This document shows, piece after piece, positions 20,083 to 32,302 of a DNA stretch of 64,000 bases. The notes under the pieces are model-generated. The model was given only the letters and a program-made list of their open reading frames with translations, did no database searches and was not told where the DNA came from. The position numbers and the translations under genes were made by a program. Where the stretch lies: the NCBI GenBank assembly GCA_024364735.1, contig JAGFNQ010004021.1, positions 1 through 64,000 on the forward strand, given 5' to 3'. Source of the stretch: Boesenbergia rotunda. Taxonomy: Eukaryota; Streptophyta; Magnoliopsida; Zingiberales; Zingiberaceae. Each line of letters opens with the position of its first letter. The stretch's first letter is position 1.

Positions 20083-21879
20083 TGTAGGGTTTTTCGGGCC
20101 ACGAAAACCGCTTTTTCGCGTCGCGGAAACCCCGAAAGCCCCAATAGAAAGGATCCGAGCGAAGAAAGCCATTTCAAAAAAATTACGAGTGCTCGTTTAC
20201 ATGCTTCGAAACCCGATCTACTCCTAGATCTAAAGAGGGATAAACATTTTACCTTTGATGTGTGCCCCGTTCAATCCCGTTCCCTCCTTTTTGAATGTCG
20301 GATCTCTAGGACGTCAAGTGCCGTCCCTCTAGAAGTATCCACACAAGCAAGAGAGTGGAGAGGAGAGCCCAAAAGTGTGCTAGCACTTCAAATGGGTCTC
20401 GGCAAGATGAGAGGAGAGGGAGAGCAAAAACCCAACAAAAACCAAGGAGGGAGAAGAATAAAATCACACCACACAAAACTTGGTTTTGTGTCTTAAGTGG
20501 CCGGCCACTTAATGGCCATTATTGGCCATTAAGTGGCCGGCCACAACACTTGTGTAACCCCCATTTGAATTCAAAATTCAAATGGGGAGGTTACTTAGTC
20601 TTGATGATGATGCCAAGTCATCACTTGGTCAAGTCAAATCAAGGTGATGTGGCTTGAGTCAAGTCAAACTTGCCTCTTATGGACTTTCCATATTTAGCCA
20701 AAGTCAAACTTTGACTTCATTATTCTCCCATGATTAGATTCATCCAACACTTGGATCAAACTCGAGTCCAACTCAAGTTGTCTAATTTGAGTCAAGTCAA
20801 ACTTGCCTTTTATGGACTTTCCATATTTAGCCAAAGTCAAACTTTGACTTCATTACTCTCGGTCCATCATATGAACTTGTTCTCCATCTATTGCTCTATG
20901 TGTGTGACCCTATAGGTTCTTGTAACGTTGGCAATGCCCTTAAACCTATTTAAGGACATAAGCAATGAGAGGTATCTAGCAACACATCATTGCTACCCAA
21001 GTTACAAGAATGTCGAGATCCAACATCACCATTGTGACTAATAATTGTGACCATCACAATATGTGACAACGTCCTTCTATCCTCGATATCTAGATTGATC
21101 TTTCATGAGGCATAGACCGTGTCATCCTCAAATCAATCTATATGTCTTGAACTCCAAGTAGACTCACTATAATCAAATAAGCTCAATATCTAATATTGCC
21201 TTATTTGGGCATGGCCATGCACTTAGTGGTCTTACTCTATCAAGAACGAAGATATCACTCCCGTCATATAGGAGGGATAGATCTCATCTACGTTACTCAC
21301 ATCCCTCCGCATAATTTGTTACAAACCCAGTAATCGCCTTTATAGTCCACCCAGTTACGGGTGACGTTTGACGAAGCCAAAGTACGTAACTCCTTATGTA
21401 GGGAACTATAGTAACTTCAGGTCTAGGACTATAGTCATACTAATAGTCACATGAGAAAGTATATGACACTCATATAACGATCCATGATACTTTCTCATGA
21501 CGGGCCATTCAGTATACATTCTCTAATGTATACCCATGTGTCAACTTGATATCTCATATCCATGACTTGTGAGATCAAGTCATCATGTTGACCTACATGC
21601 TAGTCTCTATGCATTAACATTGTCCTTGAATGTTAATACTTGACTAGGAATAATTAAGAGTAGTGTTCTCTATATCATCTCACTATCGATTCAACTAATC
21701 GATTGATATAGATAAGAACCTTCTACTCAAGGACGTTATTATACTAAGTTATTTGGCACCAATACACATAAGTACAATAACCATGCCTTTATATATGAGA
21801 AATATATATATACAAGAATATGATACAATGAGTCCAAAAAGTAATCATCATATGATTGGCTCTAGGGCTCTCACTAACA
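20083..21879 (-). mobile_element. 3' LTR of a truncated C2-type copia element
   Basis: A 1797-bp minus-strand LTR homologous to 1417-3321, from tgttagtgagagcccta (21879) to the altered end ...cccTaca (20083). A polypurine tract (21880-21892, minus) and RNase H coding adjoin its right side, so this is the element's 3' LTR. It has a 133-base tandem repeat with caaagtcaaactttg hairpins (20655-20870). Confidence 0.9.
20497..20544. repeat. 48-bp near-perfect palindrome with 4-base spacer
   Basis: Arms of 22 bases start gtggccggccacttaatggc and meet around ttat. It is the counterpart of the 40-bp palindrome at 1835-1874 and is longer and better paired than in C2. Confidence 0.9.
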
Positions 21880-22259
21880 ATCTCCCACTAGCACTAGTGC
21901 CAATCGCTGTAGTATCTAATACCCAATGACCTAGTGTGACCATCATGCTTCATCTATGCTAAAGCCTTGGTCAAGGGATCTGCGACGTTAGCCTCTGTGG
22001 GTACTCTGCAAATCTTCACATCTCCTCGATCGATGATCTCTCGAATGAGATGGAATCGCCGTAGTATGTGTTTGGTCCGCTGGTGTGAGCGAGGTTCCTT
22101 AGCTTGCGCAATAGCTCCATTGTTGTCACAATAGAGCTGTACTGGGTCGGCTATACTAGGAACCACACCAAGCTCAGTAATGAACTTGCGGATCCAAACT
22201 GCCTCCTTTGCTGCCTCAGATGCAGCAATGTACTCAGCTTCTGTTGTAGAATCAGCGAC
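21880..22259 (-). pseudogene. pol: Copia RNase H C-terminus (C2-type), truncated
   Basis: Minus-strand coding for the end of RNase H: TTEAEYIAASEAAKEAV-like residues near 22230, then VPSIADPVQLYCDNNGAIAQ, KEPRSHQRTKHILRRFHL and NVADPLTKALA, close to C1 (17100-17400). The 3' end reaches the polypurine tract. The 5' side stops at 22256-22259 (cgac), where sequence switches to a fragment of a B-type LTR. Everything upstream in this element (reverse transcriptase, integrase, gag, 5' LTR) is gone. Confidence 0.9.
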
Positions 22260-22481
22260 TCAAGTTTGACCCAATATGCCCTAGGTCCAGGATCCTTTCA
22301 TGCCTACAAAAATATATCAGAAAATTAGTGGCCAATTAATCCAAAAATTGTGTAATTTTGGAATTAAGTCCAAAATGAGATAAAGTTCCAAAACCTAGGG
22401 TAAAATCATAATTAAGCAATAAAAACATAGGTCAAACATGGATTTAAGCAATTAAAATAATAAATAAAATGGTGCTTATCA
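22256..22481 (-). mobile_element. Fragment of B-type LTR joined to copia sequence
   Basis: Matches 42445-42670, the right LTR end of element B, up to the terminal ...gcttatca and then gccgt exactly as at 42671. At two places (tgtgtaatttt and aataataaataaa) it agrees with B's right LTR against B's left LTR (tatgtaatttt at 34900, aataatcaataaa at 35009). The left junction shares cgac between the copia and B sequences. Confidence 0.85.
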
Positions 22482-24423
22482 GCCGTCCAAACTTAATTAC
22501 TTAAGGAAAATAACGCAGCAGCTTCTCCTCGTCGCGTCTTCGCCGCACAGTCCAGTTCTTCGTGTTCTTCCTTCGTTCTTAGTTTCTTCCTTCAATCCGA
22601 GGCGCGACCACTCGATTTCCTTGCTGAATTCATGTGTTAGGTCATTGGGGAGGCCATCTGTGGAGTTTCCGGATCGGAATTGCCCAAGAACAGAGTTTGT
22701 GAGAGGTTTCTACAGCTCTGTCCAATTGTTACCTTCGGATCGGCTGTGCTCTAATACCTTCCACCTGAGCTATCCAGAGGGGTTCCCTGAGTAGCTTGGA
22801 TCATCATCCACTCACCTACACACGCAGACGCAGCTGCAATGAAGATTTCGAATGGAAAATTCAGAAATGAGCAATCTGAGCTGTATTCAATCGCAGATGA
22901 AGTTTTCCCCATGATTTGCTGAGCTTACGGGTCCGAGGCTCTCCCTTGCTTGACGACCAAGGAGTACATGAGCTCTGGAAGGAATCGAGGAGTAGTTTAA
23001 TTAGTTACAATTCAGTTTTCGCATGTAGTTTAAATTCTGTCGAAATTCTGTTTTGAGTTTCAGTTCTATCAGCTGTTCTAGTGTTACTTTTAATCTATGA
23101 GTTGTTTTTACTTAATTAGGTTTTAATCCTGTAAGGCAATCAGTTTAGGAAGTTGTTTAGTGGATAATTGCTCTTTATTCCAGTTCACTTTTGTTTAGTT
23201 TGTAGCGTGCCAAATTGTATTGTTGCGTGCCAAGTTAGTTTGCTGCGTATCAACATTTTCAATCCCATTACACTAGTTGCTACCAAGTAATTGCTAGTTT
23301 AAACTTCCTTGTTCCTAGATTAGTTACTTGCACTTAGTTTTCATTAGCTAGCTCAGCCCTTGATCCATTGCGAGAACAAAATCTGTAGCTAATCCTTGAA
23401 TTTCTGCACATGCTTGTTTTGAGTTTTTAGTTTCGAATCTGATTTTTCTTTTCTTTGCTGCAGTTTGTATTTGAATTGATAGCCAAATTCATAAATCACT
23501 AGGTTCATTGCTCCTTAAGCTAGTTTCGAGCAGTGTTCGTAGTTGTTCCATTTGTTTGCATCCAACTAGTTAATATATTTCAATTTTGCTCATAAATCCT
23601 GAAATTTCTGCACATTCATTGTAATTTTCGGTTTGTGTCTAAAGTGAATTGTTTGGAACTGGTTTTCTTCATTCATTCCTGCCAAGTTCTTCATTGAAAG
23701 TTTGCTTTTCAAATTGCATTCTGTCAGCTGCGTTTCTGAACTGCTAGAAAGAGTCTTAGGCACAAAAATTCAGTTTTTGGCACAAGGATTTCAGCTTGTG
23801 TACCAAGCTATTTTGGGCATTGTTTTCAAATCCGTTTTCACTTATCTTTTGGGTGTAGAATAGTTTTGAAATCAATTGATATCACCCTTTAGTATTTCTG
23901 AATTTTCTTGGCATTGGTTGGCTCCCAAAAAAAAAAATTATAGCTAGTTTGAGTTGAATAGCTTGTTTAAAGTCTGAATTTCATATGCTATTATTGTGTT
24001 AAGATTGTTTGATTTCCGGAAATTACCATCACTGCCTGATTCTTTTGTTTAGCATTTATTTTGCATGTGAACTCAGATTTGCCTTCATAGATTGTTTAAG
24101 TGGCTTTGATTGAGTTGTTAGTTGGGTAAGTTCATCAATTGCCATACCTTATTGAATTCGTCTAGTCAAGATCTTTCTTTTCCTCAAGTTTTTCATTTCG
24201 AATTGAACCCAAACCCAAATCTTTATTTGAAACCCGAAAATACAAACGACACATAAATACAAGTTCGAATCAAACACGACAACTAGCCCCGAGAAAAATA
24301 CGACCTGTGGCCCCTTTACTACATTTTCAGTTTTTGATTGTAAAAAGGGTTTCCAGCATTTCATATATATATTCATATCTAAATTTGAGACCCACATTCG
24401 TGACACATAGATTGGGCCTATCA
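22482..24423 (+). mobile_element. 5' LTR of unit A, second part
   Basis: Runs from gccgt to the LTR end gggcctatca and matches 42671-44610 throughout. The first 296 bases duplicate 19787-20082. At 22547 it reads gccgcac like 42737, not gcctcac as at 19848, so the left part of this segment looks copied from the 3' LTR. Confidence 0.9.
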
Positions 24424-24429
24424 AATTTT

Positions 24430-24447
24430 TGGCGCCGTTGCTGGGGA
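24430..24447 (+). other. Primer binding site of unit A
   Basis: tggcgccgttgctgggga, six bases after the LTR end. It is the Asp-tRNA type site used by Athila-like elements; one base differs from B's copy. Confidence 0.85.
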
Positions 24448-24584
24448 ATTACTAGTTGATTTGTTTGATTTTTGCTTGTATGCTTTTGGACATATCGTTG
24501 GATTCTATTTCATTTTGTTTTATCTTTTGTATACGGGTACTGCCATTTTTGTTGTTTGTTTTGTGACAGGGGTGCAGGTTCAAA

Positions 24585-26485
24585 ATATTTTCATCCACTT
24601 ATCAGCAGCCGTGTCCACAATTTCAGCAGAACCAACCTTTCAATCAACCATTACAGCAATTTCAACCGCCACAGCAAGAATTCCAACAACCTTATTCTAA
24701 TTTCCAGCAACCAAATCAATTTTTTCAGCCACCATTACAACAATTCGAGCAACCACAGCAATTCCAACAATTTCAGCCAGATTTTCAACAAAGTCTACCA
24801 AATTTCCAGAATTTTCAGAATGGGCAGCCACAATTCTAGAATTTTCAGCCCCACTTTCAGCAATTTCAGCCCAATTTTCAGCAACCTTATCAACAAGATC
24901 AATCACCTTTTCAAGCAATTCAACAAGGGTACCAAGTTAATTCGAATTTCCAGCAACCATGTCAATTTCCACAGCAAGTTCACCCTTGTAACCAGAATTT
25001 TCAGCCCGCGCAATCTCAGTTTCCACAATTTCAACCTCAGATCCAAGATTTCCAGGGCTACCATTCTCAGCAAGTTCAACCATCCTTTCAACCACAATTT
25101 CAACATTTTCAGCAAGATTTCCAGTTTCAAGGACAGAATTTTCAGCAAGACACTCAGAATTTTCAGCCCCTCCCATTTCAGCAGTTTAATCAAGGAGGCT
25201 TTGATGATCCTGATTGGGATGAGGCTCTACACCAAAGGATGATGGAGATGTGTCAACAAATGTTACAACAACAACAACAGCAAAATTTTCAACAACAACA
25301 ACGCCTTGCAAAATTGGTTGATCAATGGAATCAGATACAAGCCCAAAGATCAGGACAATCAGATGAATCTATAGGTGTAGGGGATTGCACTGAGCCCCAA
25401 GAATCACCACAAGATTTAAATGATGAACCAGAAAGTGTAGGGTCTTGCTTGGTGGAAGCAAGAACCCAAGGATCACCCGTTCCAGTTGAGTGTCCACCAG
25501 AACCCGAACCTGAAGTGGAGTATATACTTGACCAGGAGGAGGCCACAGATACATCTACTTTTGTAGAACCTCCAGGTATTTTTCAGCACGATCAGGTAAA
25601 TACTCCTCCTATTTTTTCTGAAATTTGCATAGAGGTACCTCAAACTGATTTTATTGTTTGTGATATACTTAGGGATGCATCTCTTGTAGAATTTGATTGT
25701 GAAAAATCCCTAGAGGTACCTAGTGTTGAATTTGCTAAATTTGAAGCATGTGGTGATACATTAGATGAAAATGCTGAATGTGAAAAATTTTTAGAAGTGC
25801 CTAGTGTTGTTAATTATTGTGATGAGTTTTTTGATATATCTTCTGCTAAAAATAACTGTGAAAAATTCATTGAGGCACCTAAAATTGATTTCATTGGCTG
25901 TAATATATTGCTTGATACATCGTTGATGAAAAATAACTGTGATATTTCTATTGAAGTGCCAAAATTGATTTCTTTGTTTGTGATGAGTTCCTGGAAGCAA
26001 ATTTTATAGGAAATAATTGTGAAAAATTTATTGAGGCGCCAATAATTGATATAATTGGACATGATGCAGTTTTGGATTCATTTCATGCAGAGACTGATAT
26101 TATTTTATTTCTTTCTGACCCTGAACGCTTGAGAGAGGTATTACATTGTTTTGCAGGGTCCAGAAGACTTCAGGAGTGGGTGCTCCAACTGAACAGACTT
26201 CAACCTCCTGGAAGGACTTCTAAAAGGCACAAAGAAGGAGGAGTTGATTTTACTCTAATCCATAGAACTCCATTCCTTACATGGATCTTAAACCTGAATC
26301 GTCTTCGGCCACCAGAGCATTATTTTGTAAAGTTCAAGTGTGGGGGAGTCCAAATTCTCCTAGCCATCCATTTTCCTCCACTACCACGATGGAGGCTACT
26401 TCTGGATAGACTCCGTCCACCAGAAATAAGGGGAGATTGTTCTTTCTTGTATTTTCTTTTATTGCATTTTTCACTTTTAAATTGA
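24585..26485 (+). pseudogene. Gln/Phe-rich long ORF of unit A, broken
   Basis: Homologous to B's ORF at 40363-38192. The B start ATG is ATA here (24585-24587). One frame runs to about 25968 and is interrupted by TAG at 24837-24839, where B has CAG. The N-terminal 220 codons are nearly all F, Q, P and N (NFQQ-like repeats); a polyglutamine stretch is near 25250 (MCQQMLQQQQQQ). An acidic segment with GDCTEPQESP follows, then 27-residue repeats of the type EKFIEAPKIDFIGCN. A one-base loss near 25968 shifts the frame, and the conserved C-terminus (FAGSRRLQEWVLQLNRLQPP, WRLLLDRLRPPE) continues from 26072. A one-base gain at the normal stop extends it to 26485. I see no gag, protease, reverse transcriptase or integrase motif. 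Function unknown. Confidence 0.8.
26336..26349 (+). other. Internal purine-rich motif 1 of unit A
   Basis: aagtgtgggggagt, identical to the tract that borders the 3' LTR (32289-32302). It lies inside the C-terminal coding region. B has it at the same place (38271-38284, minus). A third copy is at 27011-27024. Confidence 0.8.
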
Positions 26486-29400
26486 GTCTTTGCTAATAAA
26501 TACATGAGTTGAGTAGAATGCATAGGAGTCATTGTAAATACCTTGTTATTTCTTTTCGCACTTTTTCTTGAATGACTAGGAATAAAAGTATCCCTTTAGG
26601 TTATCTCCATAGCATTTTAGAATCTCTGGGAAAATAAGTTAAATTTGGTTGTTAAAACTTAGGGTTTAAGCTCATGGATGAAATCTTGGATATTTGAGTA
26701 CCACTTGGCTTTGGATTCTTAATTGAGGACTTGGGATGAATTATTTTTACCTAGTGAGAATTAGCCTTATATTTGTGACACATATGTTATTGTACTCTAG
26801 AACTTGCTTAGGTTCTTTCAAAACCATATTTCAATGATTGGATCACATCTATAGAGGCTAATCACTTTGTTTATCTTTCCATATCAATTCTGGCAAAAAT
26901 CATGTTCATTCCATTTTTCTTTCCTTATTCTCTACTCCTAACCACTTTTCTATGGGCTTGTGTGTTTGGAATGTTTCTAATGCTATTTTGCCCGAGACGG
27001 ACAAAGATTTAAGTGTGGGGGAGTGACTAGTCATTTGGAAGCAATTTTTATCAAGGATGCACTTCATTTCGAAAAAAAATTTTTTTGCAATTCCATGTGC
27101 CAAAGATGAGTTTGAGAGATATTTGGTGTCAAAAGTGAGCAAGAAGAAATGGTTGAGGATGGACCCAATGGAGGCATCTAGATTCTTGATTATAATTTGA
27201 AGATCCAAGCTTACATGGCCAAGCTCAAAAAGATTTGATGAAGAAGAAATTGTGTGCCAAGGTCTAAGTGGCACGTAACCATCAAATTGAAGCCAAATTG
27301 TGTGCCAAGGTTTTAAAATGGAATGGAATGATTTGCAGTTGTATTAACTTGAAACAAATGCAGAAATTCATTGCCAAGTGAATTCGGTTGAAGGCTGTAA
27401 AGCTGAGTAGCAGTTGAACAAAGCTGGAAAGAAGCTGAAAAATCTGAATTGTAGCTAACCAAATCTGATCCAATGCAGGAAGCTTTTGTCAAATCTGATC
27501 CAAAACAGATTTGGATCAGTTGAGAATTGGATTGCAAGAAAACAGATTTGGCAGCTATCAAAGGTTATGGAGAGCAGTAAATTGAGACTACAAGCGGGAA
27601 AGGGCAGTAGAAAAGAATAAAAATCAGATTGCATTATAGTGAGACAGTTTTGTGCTCAACTTAAACTGAGAATGATTTTTCCAAGGCTGTAAATTAGAGA
27701 TTGCAGAGCACTTCCACTGCTGATCAAAGAATTCTATGCTAAGGTGAAAGCCATAAGTGAAGTGGAGCTAAACACAATCCGAGCTGGAAATTTCTGGGCT
27801 GAACTGCAAGGAAAAAGTTGCTGCCGAGTGTTGAAATTAGAGCTACTGAAATTAGACAAACTGAAGCAAGGGAAGCTGCAAGGTGCTGGAAGAGAATCTG
27901 TTGAAGACCTGATGTGAATCTGCTGAAAAGAAAAAAAAATCTGCAAGGAAGGAATTAGCACGCAAGGCAGAATTCTGTGCCAAAAAGAAAATATGTGCCA
28001 AAGTTTGGATCAGGGGTTATGGAAGCTAATCAAGATCAGAAATGACATGTTAGAAGCTGAATCTCAGCTGTACAAAATTGGAATTTCTGAACAAAGACTG
28101 ATCAAGAAGCTGAACTAAAAATAAAAAAAAAAACTGGACTGCATTGCAAGGGCTGAATTTAGTTTTCATAGGGTATGAATTAGTGAACTAAGCATTGAAT
28201 TGCATCCAATGCTGATCAGAACAAAGGAATGCTGCTGCGTGGATGGATTACAGTTGAAAAATCTGAAGTGAAGACTGGATTGAAGCAGGAAATGCAGAGA
28301 GTTCTGTGCCAAAAGGAAAATCTGTGAAACATAATTTGGTTAGCAAAGCTCGGATTAAGAATTTGGAAGTTAAGATCAGCAACTTCTTGTTGTTAAGTCT
28401 AAATTGAAGGCTGTAAAGCTGAGTAGCAGTTGAACATAAGCTGGAAAACCTGAAGCTAAACAAAAATCTGAGTCACTGCAAAATTAGAAGTTTTGTGCAG
28501 CTGAAAAAAAGAAACAAACCCAATTGGAATGTTTCCTTGCAAGTAGCTTGTATCAACTTGAAGCCGAAATTGGCTTGGCTCAAAAGTTGGGAAGTCAAAA
28601 TCTGAACACACTGCTGTTAAGTCTGAATGGAAGCTGAAGAAAAGATGAGAGGAAGCTGAGCTAAATCCGAAACTGCAGCTGTGCAAAAGCTGAAACTGAA
28701 CTGAATTTGAAGCTGAAATTGACTTTCTTGGGCTGTGAATCAGGGAACAAAGATATGAATGTGCCAAAGAGTGATGAGTGTATCCTTTGCTGATCAGAAT
28801 TGGAAGGAATGTGGCTGCTAGATTGATAGATCAAAACAGAGAAATTTTTGTAGTGCCATGGTCTCAAGTTAAGCAATTGCATTCTCCACTACTACTTGAT
28901 GCTAGGATAAGTTGTGTAGCTGCTGGGGAGAAATCAGATTCTTGATTCTGAAGTGCTCAAATTGAAGATTGAGAGAAGAAAAAGAAAAAGAAAAAAAGAA
29001 AGGAAAACAGATCGAAAAAAATCAGAAAAGAAGAAAGAAAAGAGAAAGAAACAAAAGGGGTACACAAAGGAGTTTTGGCCTCATGAATTTAGTGGAATGC
29101 TTCTCATCCGAATTACATCTTTGTTCCACTACCTTTTTGACTCCACTAGAGGAAAAGAAAGCAGAAAATGAATTCAGTAGCTGACCAAGAGAAGAAAAGA
29201 GAAGGATCCAAATGGCACACAATTGAAGGAAGTGGCACAATGAAGTCAAATGGAGTTTTCTGCACCCAAATCAAAGGCAGTATTCGAGTTCTTACTCCAC
29301 CAATCAGATTTGATTTGAAGAGGGGCAAAGCACATTGGAAACATCTTTGAGCAACCAAGTCTCCCACTTTATCAATTTTTCTATTTTCTTAGTTTTTATT

Positions 29401-29750
29401 CCATTTCTCACCATTTCTCTATGCTTTTCATTTGCTTTTGTAGATGTTGATCCTATTCATGATTAATGGTGGAGAGTAGATAATAAGCAAACCTATGGTA
29501 GTGCAAGAAGCATGTGTGTTTGAGTGAGCTCCACTTTCATCATCAACTTAGAATTTAAGGAGAGAGCCACCAAATTTTTCCTTGAAAGGCTAGTGATTTA
29601 AATTCATCTCAATGACTCATGATGGATGAAAAGGCTAAGTTGTTGATTTAAGGACAAGATACTAATCCATAGAGCTTAGATTTATGATGAATTGACAACC
29701 TTAGGTAATTTCTTTTCATTTGCTTCTAATTATGCTTAAGAAATCTAGGG
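26486..29750 (+). mobile_element. Unit A non-coding 3' region
   Basis: About 3.3 kb with no ORF that holds up. It aligns with 35050-38190 of B in reverse complement, so it belongs to the element. It contains a second purine-rich motif (27011-27024), many copies of gtgccaa words, and a direct repeat around ggctgtaaagctgagtagca (27390 and 28408). An A/G-rich run sits at 28970-29060. Apparent ORFs there are low-complexity. Confidence 0.75.
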
Positions 29751-29755
29751 GATAC

Positions 29756-32251
29756 TGATAACCGCTTTTGTCGTGTTACGGTTTCAAATACAATTTAAGT
29801 ACCGAATTCCTCTGAACTAATGTAGCATAGAGTAACTCGAGTCGTCTCCCAACGAATGTAGTTGATGCATGATAATTCTCATGATTGAATCTTATTGCTT
29901 TTGGGTTTTGGATATGAAATTGGGTTTTGAATTTGAGAGCTATGACTACGAAATAAATAACCGAGCAAATATGAAATCTAATTCTAATTAAGAAAAGACA
30001 AGACAGGTAATGGAACCTAAATTAACTAGACTACGATTGCAATAAAGAAAGCACAACTTGAAATAAGCATTAAGAAACTAAACACAAAGCAAACTACAAC
30101 ATTGAAGAAATCTAATCTAATCCTAACTTAATTGCATTCAAATAAAATCCATTAATGAAAATCTACAATAGGAAAGCAATTAAACTAATGAAGCAATTAA
30201 TGAAAATCCATCAACTGAACCTAAAGCAGTTAAACTAATGAAACATTACAAAAATCTATGATAAGAAAAATTCAAATTAGAATCCATTAATGAAAGAGGC
30301 AATTCATCAAACACATGATGAGCATGGATTAAAATGACAAAGGTGCGTGCCATTTGAATTGAGGAAGTTCATCAAATACAAGATTCAACAGCTATCTCAA
30401 ACACACATAACATTCAAATTAAACCAATTCAAGTCTGATGAAGCTGCTGCTGATAGGAAGCTGTGAAGGGCTACTGGAAAAATGGCACTGCTGTGAAAGA
30501 AACTACGGAAACTCAATTGCTGTGAAGGAAATTGAAACTGCTGCTGATAGGAAAATGAAGCTACTGCACGAACTGATGAGGAATTCTGCTGCGAAGAACT
30601 CTGTGAAGAGGTTGGAATTTGAACACACAATTTGAAACACACAAATTCAAATTTAATACGAAGCTGTAAAAAAAAACTGGAATTGAACTAAAGGCTGGAA
30701 ATGAAGAATCGGCTGCCGGAATTGTAAGACAAAAGCTGGAAAACTGTAAAGAAATTGAAGCTGGAAGTGAATCGAAAAACTGAAATCTGCTCGATGAAGA
30801 GCTGTGAAGGAAATTTCTGCTAAGGAATTGTCGGCTGCCGAATGCTATTGAAGAGGAAGAACTGCGGCGGTGGATGGATCATCGGCGGTGAAGTCGACTA
30901 GGGCTCGGAACCCCCAGAGCCCTAGCTGTGGTCGTCGGCTGTGGTGATGGAGAGGAAGTCGCCGGCGGTGAAGGTGGATGTGGCTGGCTGCTCTCCGAAC
31001 CCCGAAAGAGAAGTCTTTCCTCTCTTCTCTCCGAACCCCGAAAGAGAAGAGGTGGACGTGGATCACCGGCATTGGAAGTGGTTGATCGAAGGTCGCCAGC
31101 TAGGGTTCGAACCCCGCAGCCCTAGCTGTGCAATCCTTGAGAAGAAAAGATGGTGGTGGAGCGGATGAAGTGAATCGAGAACCCCCACGACTCGGTTGAT
31201 CGGAGCTCCGGCCGACTAGGGTTCGGAACCCCCTTGCCCTAGCCTTGCAGCGACGCTGAAGATGGAGGAGAAGTAGATCGCCGCTGGCCTGCGTGTGGAG
31301 TCGATGAAGACCTAGGTCGCGCGATCTGCCCTTTTGTCCCTGGTTGCGCGTGCTTCGGTTGGTCCAGTCAAGCCAGCTTCAGCCCAGCCACACCAGAGCT
31401 TGAGTTCAGTCCAGTCACTGTCTGGTTCAGCCTAGCAATTTGGTTCAGCCCGCCTCTGCTGCATTTTGGCTCAGCATTTGAGTTGAATCAGCTTCAGCAA
31501 ATGGGTTCAGCCAAATCAGTTCACTTGATTCAGTCCAATCCAGCTCTTGGGTTCAGCCCTAGGTTCGGTTCAGTCAAGCCAATTGAGTTCAAACAATGGT
31601 TCAGTCCAGCCCAAACCACAGTTAGCCCAGCTCAGCCATGAATTCACAGCTCATTAGCAACGGACGGCTGAGATCGATTCGGCTTCATCCAACGGTCGGA
31701 TCTCTTCAGATCTGAACCAAACTTCACAGATCTCAATCAATGGTCCTGATCTACCTGTTCCCAGCTCGGATTAATCAGATCAGTGGCGGATGACCCAGAT
31801 CTTCCCTTTTCTTGAATGGATGGTCTAGAACATCTTGAACTCGATCCAACGGTCAGATCACTTCTGATTTGGCTGAAATTTTCAGATCTTGATCTCTGAT
31901 CATGATTGATTCTATCTTGGACTCGGATTGACCAGAAGTTGACCGATGGCTCAGATCTAGCCGTTCTCTGGAATGGACGGCTCCTATTAATCCGATGCTT
32001 GATCTCTTCGATCTGGATCCAATGCTGACTCAAGTTTGACCCACTTTTGATCTAGGTCCATGATCAATTTAAGCCTACAAAATAATATCCAAATTTAGTG
32101 CCAAAAATATCCCAAATATACAAAGATTAGAATTAAAAGCCAAAATGAAGGGAATACATGAAACCTAATACAATTGCAAACTTAAGCATATAAAAAGTAG
32201 ATCAAACATGGATTTTAGAGCCAAAAATAATCAACAAAATGATGGTTATCA
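29756..32251 (-). mobile_element. Solo LTR of an Athila/A-B-like element
   Basis: A 2496-bp segment with termini TGATAA...TTATCA, flanked on both sides by gatac (29751-29755 and 32252-32256). There is no primer site or internal region, so it is a solo LTR left by recombination between two LTRs. On the minus strand the start (tgataaccatcattttgttg) resembles the LTR start of A and B. The end (near 29760-29800) resembles the Athila-like LTR at 9170. ORFs inside (30397-31168) are not supported as genes. Confidence 0.9.
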
Positions 32252-32288
32252 GATACTTACTTAGTGTTTTCGCGAGACGCTCAAGGTT

Positions 32289-32302
32289 AAGTGTGGGGGA
32301 GT
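32289..32302 (+). other. Polypurine tract of unit A
   Basis: aagtgtgggggagt directly precedes the 3' LTR start tgataaac. B carries the same 14 bases next to its 3' LTR (35034-35047, minus). Confidence 0.85.

Noticed and set aside
24472..25242. 256-codon ORF rich in Ser/Asn/Phe on the plus strand
   Set aside because: A shadow frame of the Gln/Phe-rich ORF. The Gln frame is the one conserved with element B.
28953..29184. Lys/Glu-rich ORFs in unit A
   Set aside because: An A/G-rich tract gives them; frames overlap and have no counterpart in B.
30397..31168. Possible host gene in the GC-richer part of the solo LTR
   Set aside because: ORFs are under 82 codons, with repeated phrases (ctccgaaccccgaaagagaa twice), and lie wholly inside an LTR with exact target duplication.
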